In this document: positions 1 through 8,400 of the stretch, in pieces
Layout of the letters: each line of letters starts with the position of its first letter
Position numbering within the stretch: the first letter of the stretch is position 1
DNA from: an uncultured Myxococcales bacterium
GTDB taxonomy: Bacteria; Myxococcota_A; UBA9042; DTJE01
Length of the DNA stretch: 32,093 bases
Direction: 5' to 3'
Assembly (NCBI GenBank): GCA_903847405.1
Contig: CAINDP010000182.1
Coordinates: 1 to 32,093, forward strand
Program-made: the position numbers and the translations under genes
Notes under the pieces: model-generated
What the model was told of the DNA's origin: nothing
Databases searched by the model: none
Seen by the model: the letters and a program-made list of their open reading frames with translations, nothing else

Positions 1-8
1 AAAGACGA

Positions 9-130
9 GGGGCTGGTGACCATACCGGAAGGGCCATACCTGATTCCATCCCGAACTCAGAAGTCAAGCCTTCCAGGGCCGATGGTACTGCGGGGGAGAC
101 CCCGTGGGAGAGTAGGTCGTTGCCGGCCCC
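9..130 (+). rRNA. rrf: 5S ribosomal RNA
   Basis: This is a 5S rRNA of about 120 nt. The internal blocks CCGAACTCAGAAGTCAAGC and GATGGTACTGCGGGGG are typical of bacterial 5S loops B/C and helix IV/V. The ends pair as helix I: positions 9-16 (GGGGCTGG) with 123-130 (CCGGCCCC), giving eight pairs including one G-U. The true mature ends could be one or two bases inside these limits. Only eight bases precede it, so the 16S and 23S genes that normally lie upstream are outside the window. A 5S gene at a sequence edge is typical of contigs that break at repeated rRNA operons. Confidence 0.96.
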
Positions 131-139
131 TTTTTTTTT
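131..139 (+). terminator. T-run ending the rRNA operon
   Basis: Nine consecutive T residues follow directly after the GC-rich 3' strand of 5S helix I. The strong helix plus U-tract can act as an intrinsic terminator for the rRNA transcript. No separate hairpin lies between the 5S gene and the T-run. Confidence 0.6.
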
Positions 140-189
140 GCTCCGGAGTTCCTTGTCAGCCGCGGCGTCGGACCGGCTTGTTTGGCCGT

Positions 190-228
190 GCTACGGCGCT
201 GCGGTGCTCGCCGTAGCAGTGCTACGGC
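190..228. repeat. Three alternating inverted copies of GCTACGGC
   Basis: GCTACGGC occurs at 190-197, its exact reverse complement GCCGTAGC at 210-217, and GCTACGGC again at 221-228. The middle copy can pair with either flank, giving a 12-nt-loop hairpin (190-217) or a 3-nt-loop hairpin (210-228). These two structures exclude each other. The position is 50 to 90 bases after the 5S T-run. Confidence 0.7.
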
Positions 229-413
229 TGCGCTCCTCCCGCACGCATCACAACCAAACCGCTCGGTCTGACGCTCGCGCCTGCCTTCGTCACTCCTCCG
301 CTCTAGCCCCAGTTGGTTTCCTTGGTGGGGGCAGGAAGCGCGGGAATCCCCGGTTTCACTTCGTTTCTACTTGTCATGCATCAACAGGTTCATCAGAATC
401 GGTGTCTTGGTTT

Positions 414-431
414 GTCCCGTGAATGCGGGAC
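414..431 (+). promoter_or_regulatory. Possible leader hairpin before the metallophosphoesterase
   Basis: GTCCCG (414-419) pairs perfectly with CGGGAC (426-431) around a TGAATG loop. It ends four bases before the GCGAGG ribosome-binding site (435-440) of the start at 447, so it would lie in the 5' leader. The loop contains the alternative ATG at 423. A regulatory role is speculative. Confidence 0.35.
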
Positions 432-446
432 TTTGCGAGGTCCGAT

Positions 447-1604
447 ATGCCTCGGTGGATTGGTGCCGTTCTGTTCTTCTCGGTGGCGGCGGCGATCTGG
501 ACCGCCATGCACGTCTATCTGTATACCCGCGTGGCGAATGCACTGGACCTGGGTGAGACGGGCCGGACTGCGTTCAAGTTCGTCGTGGCCGGGCTGGCGA
601 TCGCCTATCTGCTGGGCCGGTTGATGGATGGACGGTGGGACGGGGCGTCCTTCGTGCTGACGTGGGTCGGCGCGATCTGGATGGGATTCGTCGCGCTGGC
701 GGCGACTGCGTTCGCGATCCGGGACCTGACTGTGGCGCTGCCGGTGGCCGGGATGGCGCGCTGGGGCGGGCTGGACGTGGAACTGGCGGCGTCGATTTCC
801 CGGTGGAGCGCCCGGGTGGCCCTGGGGGTTGCCGGTGTGGCGCTGGCCTGGGGACTGGTGGTCGTGCAGCGGGGGCCGACGGCGACCGAGGTCGAGGTCC
901 CGTTGAAGGGACTGGCGAAGGAGCTGGACGGCTTCAGAATCGTGCAGGTGTCCGACATCCACATCGGGGAAACGGTCGGCGAGGCCTACCTGGAGAAGAT
1001 CGTCGGTGTCGCGAACGGCCTGGACGCGGACCTGGTGGTGGTGACGGGCGACGTGACGGACCAGCACAACGGCGGGGACGGCACGGGGTTGCGGCAACTG
1101 GCGGGGATCCACAGTCGGAACGGCGTGCTGGTCAGCACGGGAAACCACGAGGTCTATGCGGGCGGGCAGGGCGTGGTGGACGCCATCGAGGCGGCCGGGA
1201 TGAAGGTCCTGCGGCAGTCGCACGTGGTGGTCGCCGGGGGCCTGGTCGTCGCCGGCGTCGACGATCCGACCTTCCTGGGTGGCCGGGACAAGCTGGCCGA
1301 CGCAATGGCGACGGCCGTGGCCGGGCGGCCGGAGGGGCTGCCGGTCGTGCTGTTGTCCCACCAGCCCCTGGAATTGGCTGCCGCGGCGGACCTGGGAATC
1401 GGGCTAGTCCTGTGCGGCCACACCCACGGCGGGCAGATTCCGCCCTTCCAGGTTCTGAATCGGATCGCCTATTCGTTCATCACGGGCCTTCACCGGGTGG
1501 GCGACATGCAGGTCTACGTGTCGAACGGCTCCGGGTACTGGGGGCCTCCCGTGCGGGTGTTCGCCGACCCCGAGGTCGTGCGGGTGACGTTGCGGTCGAT
1601 CTGA
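447..1604 (+). CDS. Membrane-anchored YkuE-like metallophosphoesterase
   Basis: A two-metal phosphoesterase of the calcineurin-like superfamily, probably facing the periplasm. The N-terminal 140 or so residues hold about four hydrophobic segments, the first beginning WIGAVLFFSVAAAIW. The catalytic domain follows with the family motifs in order: SDIHIG, GDVTD, GNHE, SHQP and GHTHGGQ. Its substrate cannot be read from the sequence; YkuE-like relatives act on phospholipid or nucleotide phosphates. I chose ATG 447 because GCGAGG lies six bases before it. An in-frame ATG at 423 would add eight residues but has no ribosome-binding site. The gene converges on the nucleotidyltransferase at 1641, with 36 bases between stops. 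The class call is firm; the specificity is unknown. Confidence 0.9.
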   Translation: MPRWIGAVLFFSVAAAIWTAMHVYLYTRVANALDLGETGRTAFKFVVAGLAIAYLLGRLMDGRWDGASFVLTWVGAIWMGFVALAATAFAIRDLTVALPVAGMARWGGLDVELAASISRWSARVALGVAGVALAWGLVVVQRGPTATEVEVPLKGLAKELDGFRIVQVSDIHIGETVGEAYLEKIVGVANGLDADLVVVTGDVTDQHNGGDGTGLRQLAGIHSRNGVLVSTGNHEVYAGGQGVVDAIEAAGMKVLRQSHVVVAGGLVVAGVDDPTFLGGRDKLADAMATAVAGRPEGLPVVLLSHQPLELAAAADLGIGLVLCGHTHGGQIPPFQVLNRIAYSFITGLHRVGDMQVYVSNGSGYWGPPVRVFADPEVVRVTLRSI

Positions 1605-1640
1605 CGCGCTGCGGCCCGCCGGGTTCTTCCTCTTTCTTCC

Positions 1641-2813
1641 CTATCGAGCAGTGTGCCCGCGAAGACGGATGCGGAGTTCCGCCCGGACCAGGCGGGCCAG
1701 CAGCGTCGCGGCGTTCCAGGCCCGGGCGGGCCCGGGTTCCGGGGACAGGGTTCCCATGCGATGGCCCAGTTTGTCCCGGACGACGGCAGCCGGCCGGTGG
1801 CGGATGAGAAAGGCGACCTGTCGCAGGCGCAGGGCATCGCGGTAGTCGGGGTCCAGGGCGCCGGCGACCAGATGCGCCAGGAGGGTCCCGGCGGGGCTGG
1901 GTTCGCCCAGGACGGTCAGGCCGGCCGAAACCAGGCGCGCGACCAGGGTCAGTGCGGCGTCCCGTTCGACCGGGGAAACCGCGTCGCCCACGAATCGCCC
2001 GACCTGCCCGGCGATCGCCGGATGCAGGGGCGCCGGGCCCAGGACGTCCGCCAGATCGCACAGGACCCGCATCGGGGGATACCGATCGGCCCCGAAGCCG
2101 TGGTCGTCGATCCCGTGGACCAGGGCGTGGGCGGCAAGGATGCCCGGTGCCGGGACCACGGAGCGGCCGGGCAGGGCGCCAAGCGCCAACAGACAACCGT
2201 TTCCGTCGAGCGCCTCGAAGTTCATCGAACCCGCCCGGCCCGGGACCACGCAGCCGGGGATTTCCAGGTGCACCTCCACCCAGGGATCGGCGCGCTGCCC
2301 CAGCGGGGCCAGGTGGTGAAGGGAACGCGTGGTTCCCCGGGGCTCGAAGCCGGCGGTCCTGAGGGCGCGCTGGAGATCCTCGGCCCGTCCGCCGGGAGCC
2401 AGGACGTCGATGTCGGAGGTGCTTCGGGCCGAAACCAGCGCGTGCCCTGCCAGGTGCAACGCCGTCCCCTTGAGGAAGGCTACCGGCAGGCCGGCGCCGG
2501 CGGCGATTTCCGCGACCCGCCCCGCGGTGCGGAGGATCCGCAGCGTCGAGGCGGCCACGCGCCGGCGTTCGGCGACTGCCGCCTGCAGACCCGGGGCGCC
2601 GACCTCCAGGGCCAGCGTCGCGTCGGGAATCCGTGAGGCAATGCGGCCCAGGAGGTCGAGGTCCTGCGCCAGGGCCACCGCGTGCGGGGCATCGGTCGGC
2701 CGCGGGGCCTCGAATTCGGGGGACGCGAACGCCCGCGCGAGAACCCAGGCGAGGTCCGGCGTGGCGTTCAGAGGTGGCGGATTGAATCGCAGGCGGGCGG
2801 AGGGGGCTCTCAT
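1641..2813 (-). CDS. Nucleotidyltransferase family protein (PF14907 type)
   Basis: A 390-residue protein of the polymerase-beta-like nucleotidyltransferase fold, as found in PF14907. The diagnostic core is LKGTALHLAGHAL followed by RSTSDIDVL. The two Asp of DID would bind metal, and the G-T segment would contact the triphosphate. The rest is helical and Ala/Leu-rich. Members of this family occur in some lasso-peptide clusters and in HprK-related peptide cassettes, where a tailoring role on the peptide is suspected but generally unproven. The start at 2813 is set by an ATGA overlap with the peptidase gene and an AGGAGG ribosome-binding site just upstream. A longer reading frame from 2876 would overlap the upstream gene heavily. 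It is the last gene of the operon. Confidence 0.8.
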   Translation of the reverse strand: MRAPSARLRFNPPPLNATPDLAWVLARAFASPEFEAPRPTDAPHAVALAQDLDLLGRIASRIPDATLALEVGAPGLQAAVAERRRVAASTLRILRTAGRVAEIAAGAGLPVAFLKGTALHLAGHALVSARSTSDIDVLAPGGRAEDLQRALRTAGFEPRGTTRSLHHLAPLGQRADPWVEVHLEIPGCVVPGRAGSMNFEALDGNGCLLALGALPGRSVVPAPGILAAHALVHGIDDHGFGADRYPPMRVLCDLADVLGPAPLHPAIAGQVGRFVGDAVSPVERDAALTLVARLVSAGLTVLGEPSPAGTLLAHLVAGALDPDYRDALRLRQVAFLIRHRPAAVVRDKLGHRMGTLSPEPGPARAWNAATLLARLVRAELRIRLRGHTAR

Positions 2814-3301
2814 GGGAGCCTCCTGCCGAGGCCGTGCCGCAGACGTTCCTTGAGGGCCGCGGGTACCCAGGGCCACGCGACGGCCCGGACCCCGCGGACC
2901 AGGGGCGCCGTGCCGCGGCCGAGGGCCAGCCAGGACCGGAAGGCGGGGCCGGTGGCCGGCATCCGGAACCCCAGGACCTGCACGAAGGCAACCGCACCCA
3001 CGAGGGCGTCGGTGGGCACCGGCGGGTCGGGGAGGGAGGCCCAGAGGCCCCGGGTGACCACCGGACCGGATGCGCCGTCGCCGACCGATTCCAGGGCATG
3101 GCAGACCAGGTTGCCCTGGATTTCCACGACCACGAGGTCGCCCTTTGCCAGGTGTGGCAGGTCGACGGCCCGGAGTTCCACCCAGGCGCCGGGAGGCACG
3201 GCGGGCAACAGGCTGAAGCCGAGCACCCGGAGGCGGACGAGGTCCCCCCGGCGCACCTGTGGGCGGATTTCACCGTCAGGCGGGCGCGCCGTGCGGGTCA
3301 T
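2810..3301 (-). CDS. S24/S26-type Ser/His peptidase, candidate leader peptidase
   Basis: A 163-residue protein resembling the catalytic core of signal peptidase I and LexA-like S24 peptidases. VLGFSLLP matches the nucleophile box (G-x-S-M-x-P in the family), with Ser as nucleophile. GDLVVVEIQGNLVCHAL matches the second box, with His where bacterial leader peptidases carry Lys. That gives a Ser/His dyad like the ER-type (SipW-like) enzymes. DALVGAVAFVQVLG matches the closing strand. No N-terminal membrane anchor is visible, so it is probably cytoplasmic. About 60 extra residues follow the core. In this operon the obvious inference is that it removes the leader of the modified peptide. The start is set by the ATGA overlap with the rSAM gene and the upstream GGGGAGGG. 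Loss of activity cannot be excluded. Confidence 0.7.
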   Translation of the reverse strand: MTRTARPPDGEIRPQVRRGDLVRLRVLGFSLLPAVPPGAWVELRAVDLPHLAKGDLVVVEIQGNLVCHALESVGDGASGPVVTRGLWASLPDPPVPTDALVGAVAFVQVLGFRMPATGPAFRSWLALGRGTAPLVRGVRAVAWPWVPAALKERLRHGLGRRLP

Positions 3302-4386
3302 CGGCCCTCCCCTGCCCCTTCGCGCAACCGGCGAAGGGCTTCCCCCAGGACGCGGGCCCGGGAACAGGCGGCCGGATACGGAGCATCGGGGCTGCCCGTC
3401 AGGATTTCCGCCTGGCCCGGGCAGAAATCGCACGTCGGTCGGAGTTCGCAGTCGCTGCACTGGTGGCGGTCGCCCTGGCGGAGGGCGCGCAGCCGGGCCA
3501 GGGCGTCGGAAGCCAGGACGGCCGGAAGACCTCCCTCCAGCAGATGCCCGAGGCGCCGCGGCCACGCCACGCAGGGGTTGATTTCGCCGGCCGGCGTGAC
3601 GTACAGGCGCGTGTGGCCCGCGGCGCACGGGGGAGCCGCGGGATCGGGAACGCGCGGAGCGGGTGCGGGTCGGTGAGCCATGTGTCGCAGGACCACGCCG
3701 ACCTGGGCCGCCTCGGACATGCTGGCCCGGCCGGCGGGAAGGCCGTCGCGCCGGGGCACGACCGAGGTCGATTCGATGATTCGCATGCCCCGGGCATGGG
3801 CCCAGTCCCAGAGGGCGCCGCCGTCGTCCTCGAGCCCCTCGACCACGCTGCGGGCGATCCGGACCGACACCCCCCGGGCAAGGAGGGCGTCCACGGCCCT
3901 CACGGCTTCCGCCCAGGCCCCGTCCCGGCCGACGAAGGCGTCGTGGATGGCCGCGGTCGCGGAATGGAGGCTGATGTCCACCAGCACCCAGCGAAGGGCG
4001 GCGAACCGGTCGGCGTCGGCCGCGGTCAACCAAAGTCCCGTCGTCTTCACCAGGACCGCGAATCCCCGCGCCCGGGCGGCTTCCAGGAGGATGCCGAAAT
4101 CCTTCCGCGCCATCGGCTCGCCGCCGGACAGGACGACCTGCGCCACCTCCAGCGCCCGGGCCTGGTCCAGGAGGTCCAGCCAGGCCCCCGTATCCAGTTC
4201 GGGGGACTTCCGTTCGCCCAGGTAGCAATGGGGGCAGGACAGGGGACACCGCCACGTCAGGTCCAGGTGGACCAGGAACAACCGGCCCTGGTCCGCATAG
4301 CGTTTTTCCAGGGCGCGGAGGGCGTCGCGAGGATTGCCGGCCATCCCGCCCGACAGACTCGGCGGGGCGTGCTGCGCGTCGCTCAT
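3298..4386 (-). CDS. Radical SAM/SPASM peptide-modifying enzyme
   Basis: A 362-residue radical S-adenosylmethionine enzyme. Cys47, Cys51 and Cys54 form the CxxxCxxC [4Fe-4S] site (CPLSCPHC), followed by a GGEP SAM-binding motif. The C-terminal part matches a SPASM domain: C-x12-G-x4-C, then C-x2-C-x5-C-x2-C (CSDCELRPTCDFC), then a final Cys after a gap. That fits two auxiliary Fe-S clusters. SPASM enzymes commonly modify ribosomal peptides through thioether, C-C or C-O crosslinks or epimerisation. Here the neighbouring 61-residue Cys peptide is the likely substrate. This is inference from context, and the reaction cannot be predicted. The start ATG overlaps the HprK stop and has GGGGG upstream. 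Confidence 0.9.
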   Translation of the reverse strand: MSDAQHAPPSLSGGMAGNPRDALRALEKRYADQGRLFLVHLDLTWRCPLSCPHCYLGERKSPELDTGAWLDLLDQARALEVAQVVLSGGEPMARKDFGILLEAARARGFAVLVKTTGLWLTAADADRFAALRWVLVDISLHSATAAIHDAFVGRDGAWAEAVRAVDALLARGVSVRIARSVVEGLEDDGGALWDWAHARGMRIIESTSVVPRRDGLPAGRASMSEAAQVGVVLRHMAHRPAPAPRVPDPAAPPCAAGHTRLYVTPAGEINPCVAWPRRLGHLLEGGLPAVLASDALARLRALRQGDRHQCSDCELRPTCDFCPGQAEILTGSPDAPYPAACSRARVLGEALRRLREGAGEGR

Positions 4387-5204
4387 GGTGCCCCCAGGAT
4401 GGCCCAGGGGGACTGATCCGGCGGGAGGCCCAGGCGCAGGACTCCGGGGTGCTGTGCCAGGCGCAGGGCGGCGTCGAGGACCCGCTCGCGAACCGGGAGG
4501 GCGTTGTCCGGGACCTTGGCCCGGAGGACCAGCAGGGTCACCGCTTCGGCGGTCGAAAGACGCACCCAGTTCGGCGGCTCCCCTTTCCGGAGGTCCACGA
4601 TGCGGGCCAGGGGCGCCGCGGTGCCGGTCGTGGAAACGCCCTCCCGTCCGGGGAACGGCGAAGGGACGACCCAGTGCCCCCCGCGGCCGGGAACGATCAG
4701 CGCCATGTCGTCGGCCAGGGCGCCGGCGCCGGCATGGCGACGGACCAGGGTCGTCTTTCCGCCGCCGGAGGGCGCCAGGAACACCGTGGCGCCCTCGGGA
4801 CGTGTCGCGGCCGCCGCGTGCAGGGCCAGTCCGCCCAGGGCCAGGAGGGCCTCGCTGACGAAATACCGCAGGAACTGCCGCAGGCCGAACTCGGGGGCTG
4901 CGGGTGCCGGGAGTTCCACGATCCGGACCGTCACCGAGGCCAGTCCATCGCCCTCGGCCACCCACAGCGGGTCGTGTCCCAGTCGCCAGGGACCGAGGGC
5001 GGGATCCCCCTCGCGGACGTAGGGGCGGTGGGGTGGCAGGCGGCCTGGTCGCGGTACCAGGTGGATGTGCGCATCCAGGAGAACCGGAACGTCGGTTTCG
5101 GGGGCGGAAACGGGCCACCGGGATGCAACGGCGTGGACCGCAGCCAGCAGTCCGGCGGATTCCGTCGTGATCTGCAGCCGGATCGGGCCGGTGACGAAGT
5201 CCAT
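4383..5204 (-). CDS. HprK-related P-loop kinase-like protein
   Basis: A 273-residue protein similar to the C-terminal kinase domain of HPr kinase. LHAAA (about 128-132) and the P-loop APSGGGKTT (144-152) are followed by ALADDMALI (162-170). The last matches the conserved aspartate pair after the P-loop in HprK-like proteins. The 100-residue N-terminal part has no motif that I recognise. Related kinases occur in paeninodin-type lasso clusters, where they phosphorylate the precursor, and in families that NCBI names HprK-related kinase A/B next to PqqD proteins. A role in phosphorylating the adjacent peptide is plausible. The start codon lies 1 nt after the peptide stop with no clear ribosome-binding site, so translation is probably coupled to that of the peptide. 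Confidence 0.8.
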   Translation of the reverse strand: MDFVTGPIRLQITTESAGLLAAVHAVASRWPVSAPETDVPVLLDAHIHLVPRPGRLPPHRPYVREGDPALGPWRLGHDPLWVAEGDGLASVTVRIVELPAPAAPEFGLRQFLRYFVSEALLALGGLALHAAAATRPEGATVFLAPSGGGKTTLVRRHAGAGALADDMALIVPGRGGHWVVPSPFPGREGVSTTGTAAPLARIVDLRKGEPPNWVRLSTAEAVTLLVLRAKVPDNALPVRERVLDAALRLAQHPGVLRLGLPPDQSPWAILGAP

Positions 5205-5205
5205 G

Positions 5206-5391
5206 TCAGGCCAATAGACCGCAGCCGTCCTCTTCGCTGAGGGCGCCGATTCCGCACCCCGAGGAGGCTGCCAGGACGACGGCGTCGGTCGTCTGCTCGG
5301 TCAGGACGACCGGCTTGCCGTAGGAACGCTTTGCGTCACGCTTCACGTCGGGCGTCGCCGCCGGACCGGGTGTTTTCGTCTGCTCGCCCAT
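5206..5391 (-). CDS. Putative RiPP precursor peptide with two GCG motifs
   Basis: A 61-residue peptide between the giant lipoprotein and the HprK-like gene. The first 23 residues are polar and Lys/Pro-rich. SYGKPVVL (23-30) resembles the Y-x-x-P-x-[LV] leader box bound by PqqD-like recognition elements in lasso and related pathways. The tail after about residue 40 has two GCG triplets, Cys46 and Cys57, flanking Ser/Glu/Asp residues, and ends GLLA. I infer leader 1-42 and core 43-61; the boundary is uncertain. It has the clearest ribosome-binding site of the operon, GGAGGA at 5396-5401, four bases before the ATG, consistent with high output. It lacks membrane segments and zinc-finger spacing. 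It could be an unrelated small protein, but the context makes a precursor the best reading. Confidence 0.75.
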   Translation of the reverse strand: MGEQTKTPGPAATPDVKRDAKRSYGKPVVLTEQTTDAVVLAASSGCGIGALSEEDGCGLLA

Positions 5392-5405
5392 CGGGTCCTC
5401 CGTTT

Positions 5406-8400
5406 CTAGTACAGGATCATCGCATATCCGGCCCCGTCCGTCCCGACGAGGAGGTCGGGGAACCCGTCGCCGTTGAAGTCGCCGACGGGAACCGCACCAA
5501 AGTATCCGAATCGGAAGGCCGTCGGGTCAAGTGGATCGACCAGAATCGGCGATTCGTATGGGAACGTGCCGTAGGCGAAGGCTCCCGCCGGGTCCTTCAC
5601 GTTCCGACGGATGAACACCTTTCCGTGGTTCGTGCCGGACGCGAAGATGACGTACGCGATGTCCGCCGTCCCGTCGGCGTCGTTGTCGAAGTTCCCGATC
5701 GGCACGGCCTTGTCGTACTGGCCCGAGATCAGGAAGCCCTTTTCGTTCTGGACGATGCCGGTGCCCGTGCCGGTGGTCGCCAGGACCTGGATGGTGGAGC
5801 CGAACCGGGTCTTGAGGTACCCGCCCCGGAACATGTAGAGGGTCTTTGCGCCCGCCAACGGGGCGCCGCCCGTGTGCGTCACCAGGATGTCCGGGGAGCC
5901 GTCCTGGTCGAGGTCCTGCCGGCCCGCGATGCTGGAGTTGCCGAAACCGTCCGCGCCGCTGAGCGCGTCCGGCGCCAGGCGAATGACCGTGGCGTCGTCG
6001 GCGCCGCCCGTGGTCACGGCGACCGTGATGGCCGTCACGCCGGTCAGATCCCGGCCCTTGAACACGAGGACCTGCGACGGAGCCGCCGTGGTGGCTGCGG
6101 CCGCCTCGTCCTTGCCGTCCCCGTCGATGTCGCCTACGAAGGCGACCCGGAACCCGAAGCGGGTCGCCGCGGTTCCGCCGGTCATCGTCATTGCCACGAT
6201 GCCGTTGGCGGTCCTGTCGGCCGGGGTCTGGAGGTTGATCGCCAGGGCAGTGGCCGCATTCCAGGTGGACTTGCCGGGCAGCAGGTAGACGATGCTTCCG
6301 CCGGGCGAACCGATCAGGAGGTCGCCCACGCCGTCCCCGTTGAAGTCGCCGCCGCCCGCAACGGACACGGAGGCGACCGTCGTGACGATGCCGGTGATCG
6401 TGAGGTTCGGGGTGGCCGCCAGGCGCCCGGCCGAAACGCCGAACCAGACCTTGGCCGTCTGGGCGCCCAGTTTGCCTTCGCCCACGACCAGATCGTCGGT
6501 GCCGTCGCCGTTCAGATCGCCGGCCTCGACCACGGGGACGCCGAAGAGGGCGTCCGACGCGCCCGTCAGGCACTGGTGGTTGGTGCCAGTCGCCGCCGCG
6601 ATGGTCAGATCCGCGACGGTCTTGGCGGTGCCGGTGCCGTTGCCATACACGATGCAGAACGTGTTTCCGGTCGTTCCGCCGCCGCCGCCGACGACCAGGT
6701 CGCCCAGGCCGTCGTTGTTCAGGTCGCCCACGTAGGCCACGCGCTTGTTGAAGACGCTGTCGTTGTAGGGCGCGACCGAACCGGACACCCGTGCGTAGCG
6801 CAGGGACAGATCGACGTCCGCGACGCTGGAAGCGACGACCGGCGACGCGTTGCCGACGGCGTCGACGGCCCGGATGGCGAAGGCGTAGTTCGTGTCGCCG
6901 GGGTTCGTGCCCGCGACGAACTTGCAGGGAGTCCCGTGTTCCGTGACGGTGGGGTTCCGGATGTCCGGGCCCGTGATCGTGAAGGCCTCGGCCGTTCCGG
7001 GCGCCGCGGGTGCCTGCACGGCTGCCGTGTACACCAGGCCCGCGACGCTGCAGGCCGCGTTGAAGTCGGTTTCCGTCACGATGGGCAGGGGCGAGTAGCG
7101 GATGTCGTAGGACGTCGCCGCGCCGCCGGAGATCCCGTTGTCGCCCACGGCGTTCCACCGCAGGCTGACCGACGGACGGCGCGGATTGACGTCCGCCGTG
7201 GCCACGGTGTCCAGGGTCGGCGAGGACGGCGGCAGGAGATCGACCTTGGCCGCGAAGGTCGACGTCGCGGAGTTGCCTGCGACGTCCGTGGCCGTGAGGA
7301 CGATCGAGCCGCTGGTCTGGTCGGTCAGGGTCACCGCGAGGCTGATGGAGGCCGGGGAGGCGACCATCGTGTAGGGCAGCGCGATGTTCGTCGGCACGAT
7401 CGCCACGCCGCCGTAGGTCAGGGAGGCGACCTGCCCGCCGGCGAGGTTGGTGTCCGTGATCTGGGCCGAAAGGGCTTTCTGGAGGCCCGCGCTGGTCGCG
7501 TTCTCGTCGGCTGCCGTGCCCCACTTGTTGTCGGAGGCGGGGGCCGGACTGGTGAATGCCACGACCGGGTCCGCGAGATCGACGGTCCGGGCCAGGGCGC
7601 CCGACGAGCCCGACTGCGTGCCGCTTTCGAAGGCGCGTCCCTCGAAGGTCAGGGCGGCACCGTCGTTGACCGTCGCGGTGAACGTGGCCGACTGGCCCGT
7701 CAACGGCTTTTCCTGGGTCGCCACGCCGGTCTGCAGCAGGCGGACGGAATCCACTGCCCCGCAGGACGTCGACACCGTCACGGTGACCGTGAGGCTGGTG
7801 GAGGCGCAGTCCGTCCCCGGGGTCGGGCAGGACAGGTTGTTGATGTAGGAGCCGTTTCCGACGCCGGCCAGCGAGACCTGGCACTCGGCGAGGTTCATGG
7901 TGATGCCGGCCGTGCTGGAGTTGCTGTTCCCAACGCCGTCGGTCACGACCGCGAGGACCATGTAGTACGGGGTCGCCGCCGCGGGAAGGGTCGGGAAGAG
8001 CGACGGCTCGAGGCCGCCGGCCGCGGTGATGGCGCCCTGGGCGATGCGCACGGGCGGATCGCAGGTCGTGAAGGTGGCGTCGCAGTTGGTCGCCAACTGG
8101 ATCTGCCAGGCGGAGGCGTCGGTGCTGGGGGAGCCGAAAGAGACCTCGATCTGGAAGCCCGGCGAGCCCGGGCGCGCGTCGTCGGCATCGGTCAGGACCG
8201 CGCCGCCCACGGGCTTCACCAGCAGAACGTCCGGGAGAACCGTGTCCACCGTGACGGCGTGCGTCGCGACGGCCGGGTTGCCGGCGTCGTCCGTGACGCG
8301 GGCCTCCAGGGTGTGGTCGCCGTCGGTCAGCACCGGCAGCGACGCGAACGGGAAGGTGACCAGGCCGCTGGCGCCGACCGTGGCAGTGTCCTGCTGGACG

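Larger units (their letters stand above)
140..446. other. Gap without a recognisable gene, containing inverted repeats
   Basis: I find no convincing protein or tRNA in this stretch of about 300 bases. The short reading frames here have no ribosome-binding site and no recognisable motif. It contains the nested GCTACGGC inverted repeats at 190-228 and a 6-bp hairpin at 414-431, directly upstream of the metallophosphoesterase ribosome-binding site. It probably holds the promoter and leader of that gene, but I cannot point to clear -35/-10 boxes. Confidence 0.5.

Noticed and set aside
140-446. tRNA gene after the 5S rRNA
   Set aside because: No cloverleaf, TTCGA-type T-loop or anticodon arm could be found; the visible hairpins do not fit a tRNA.
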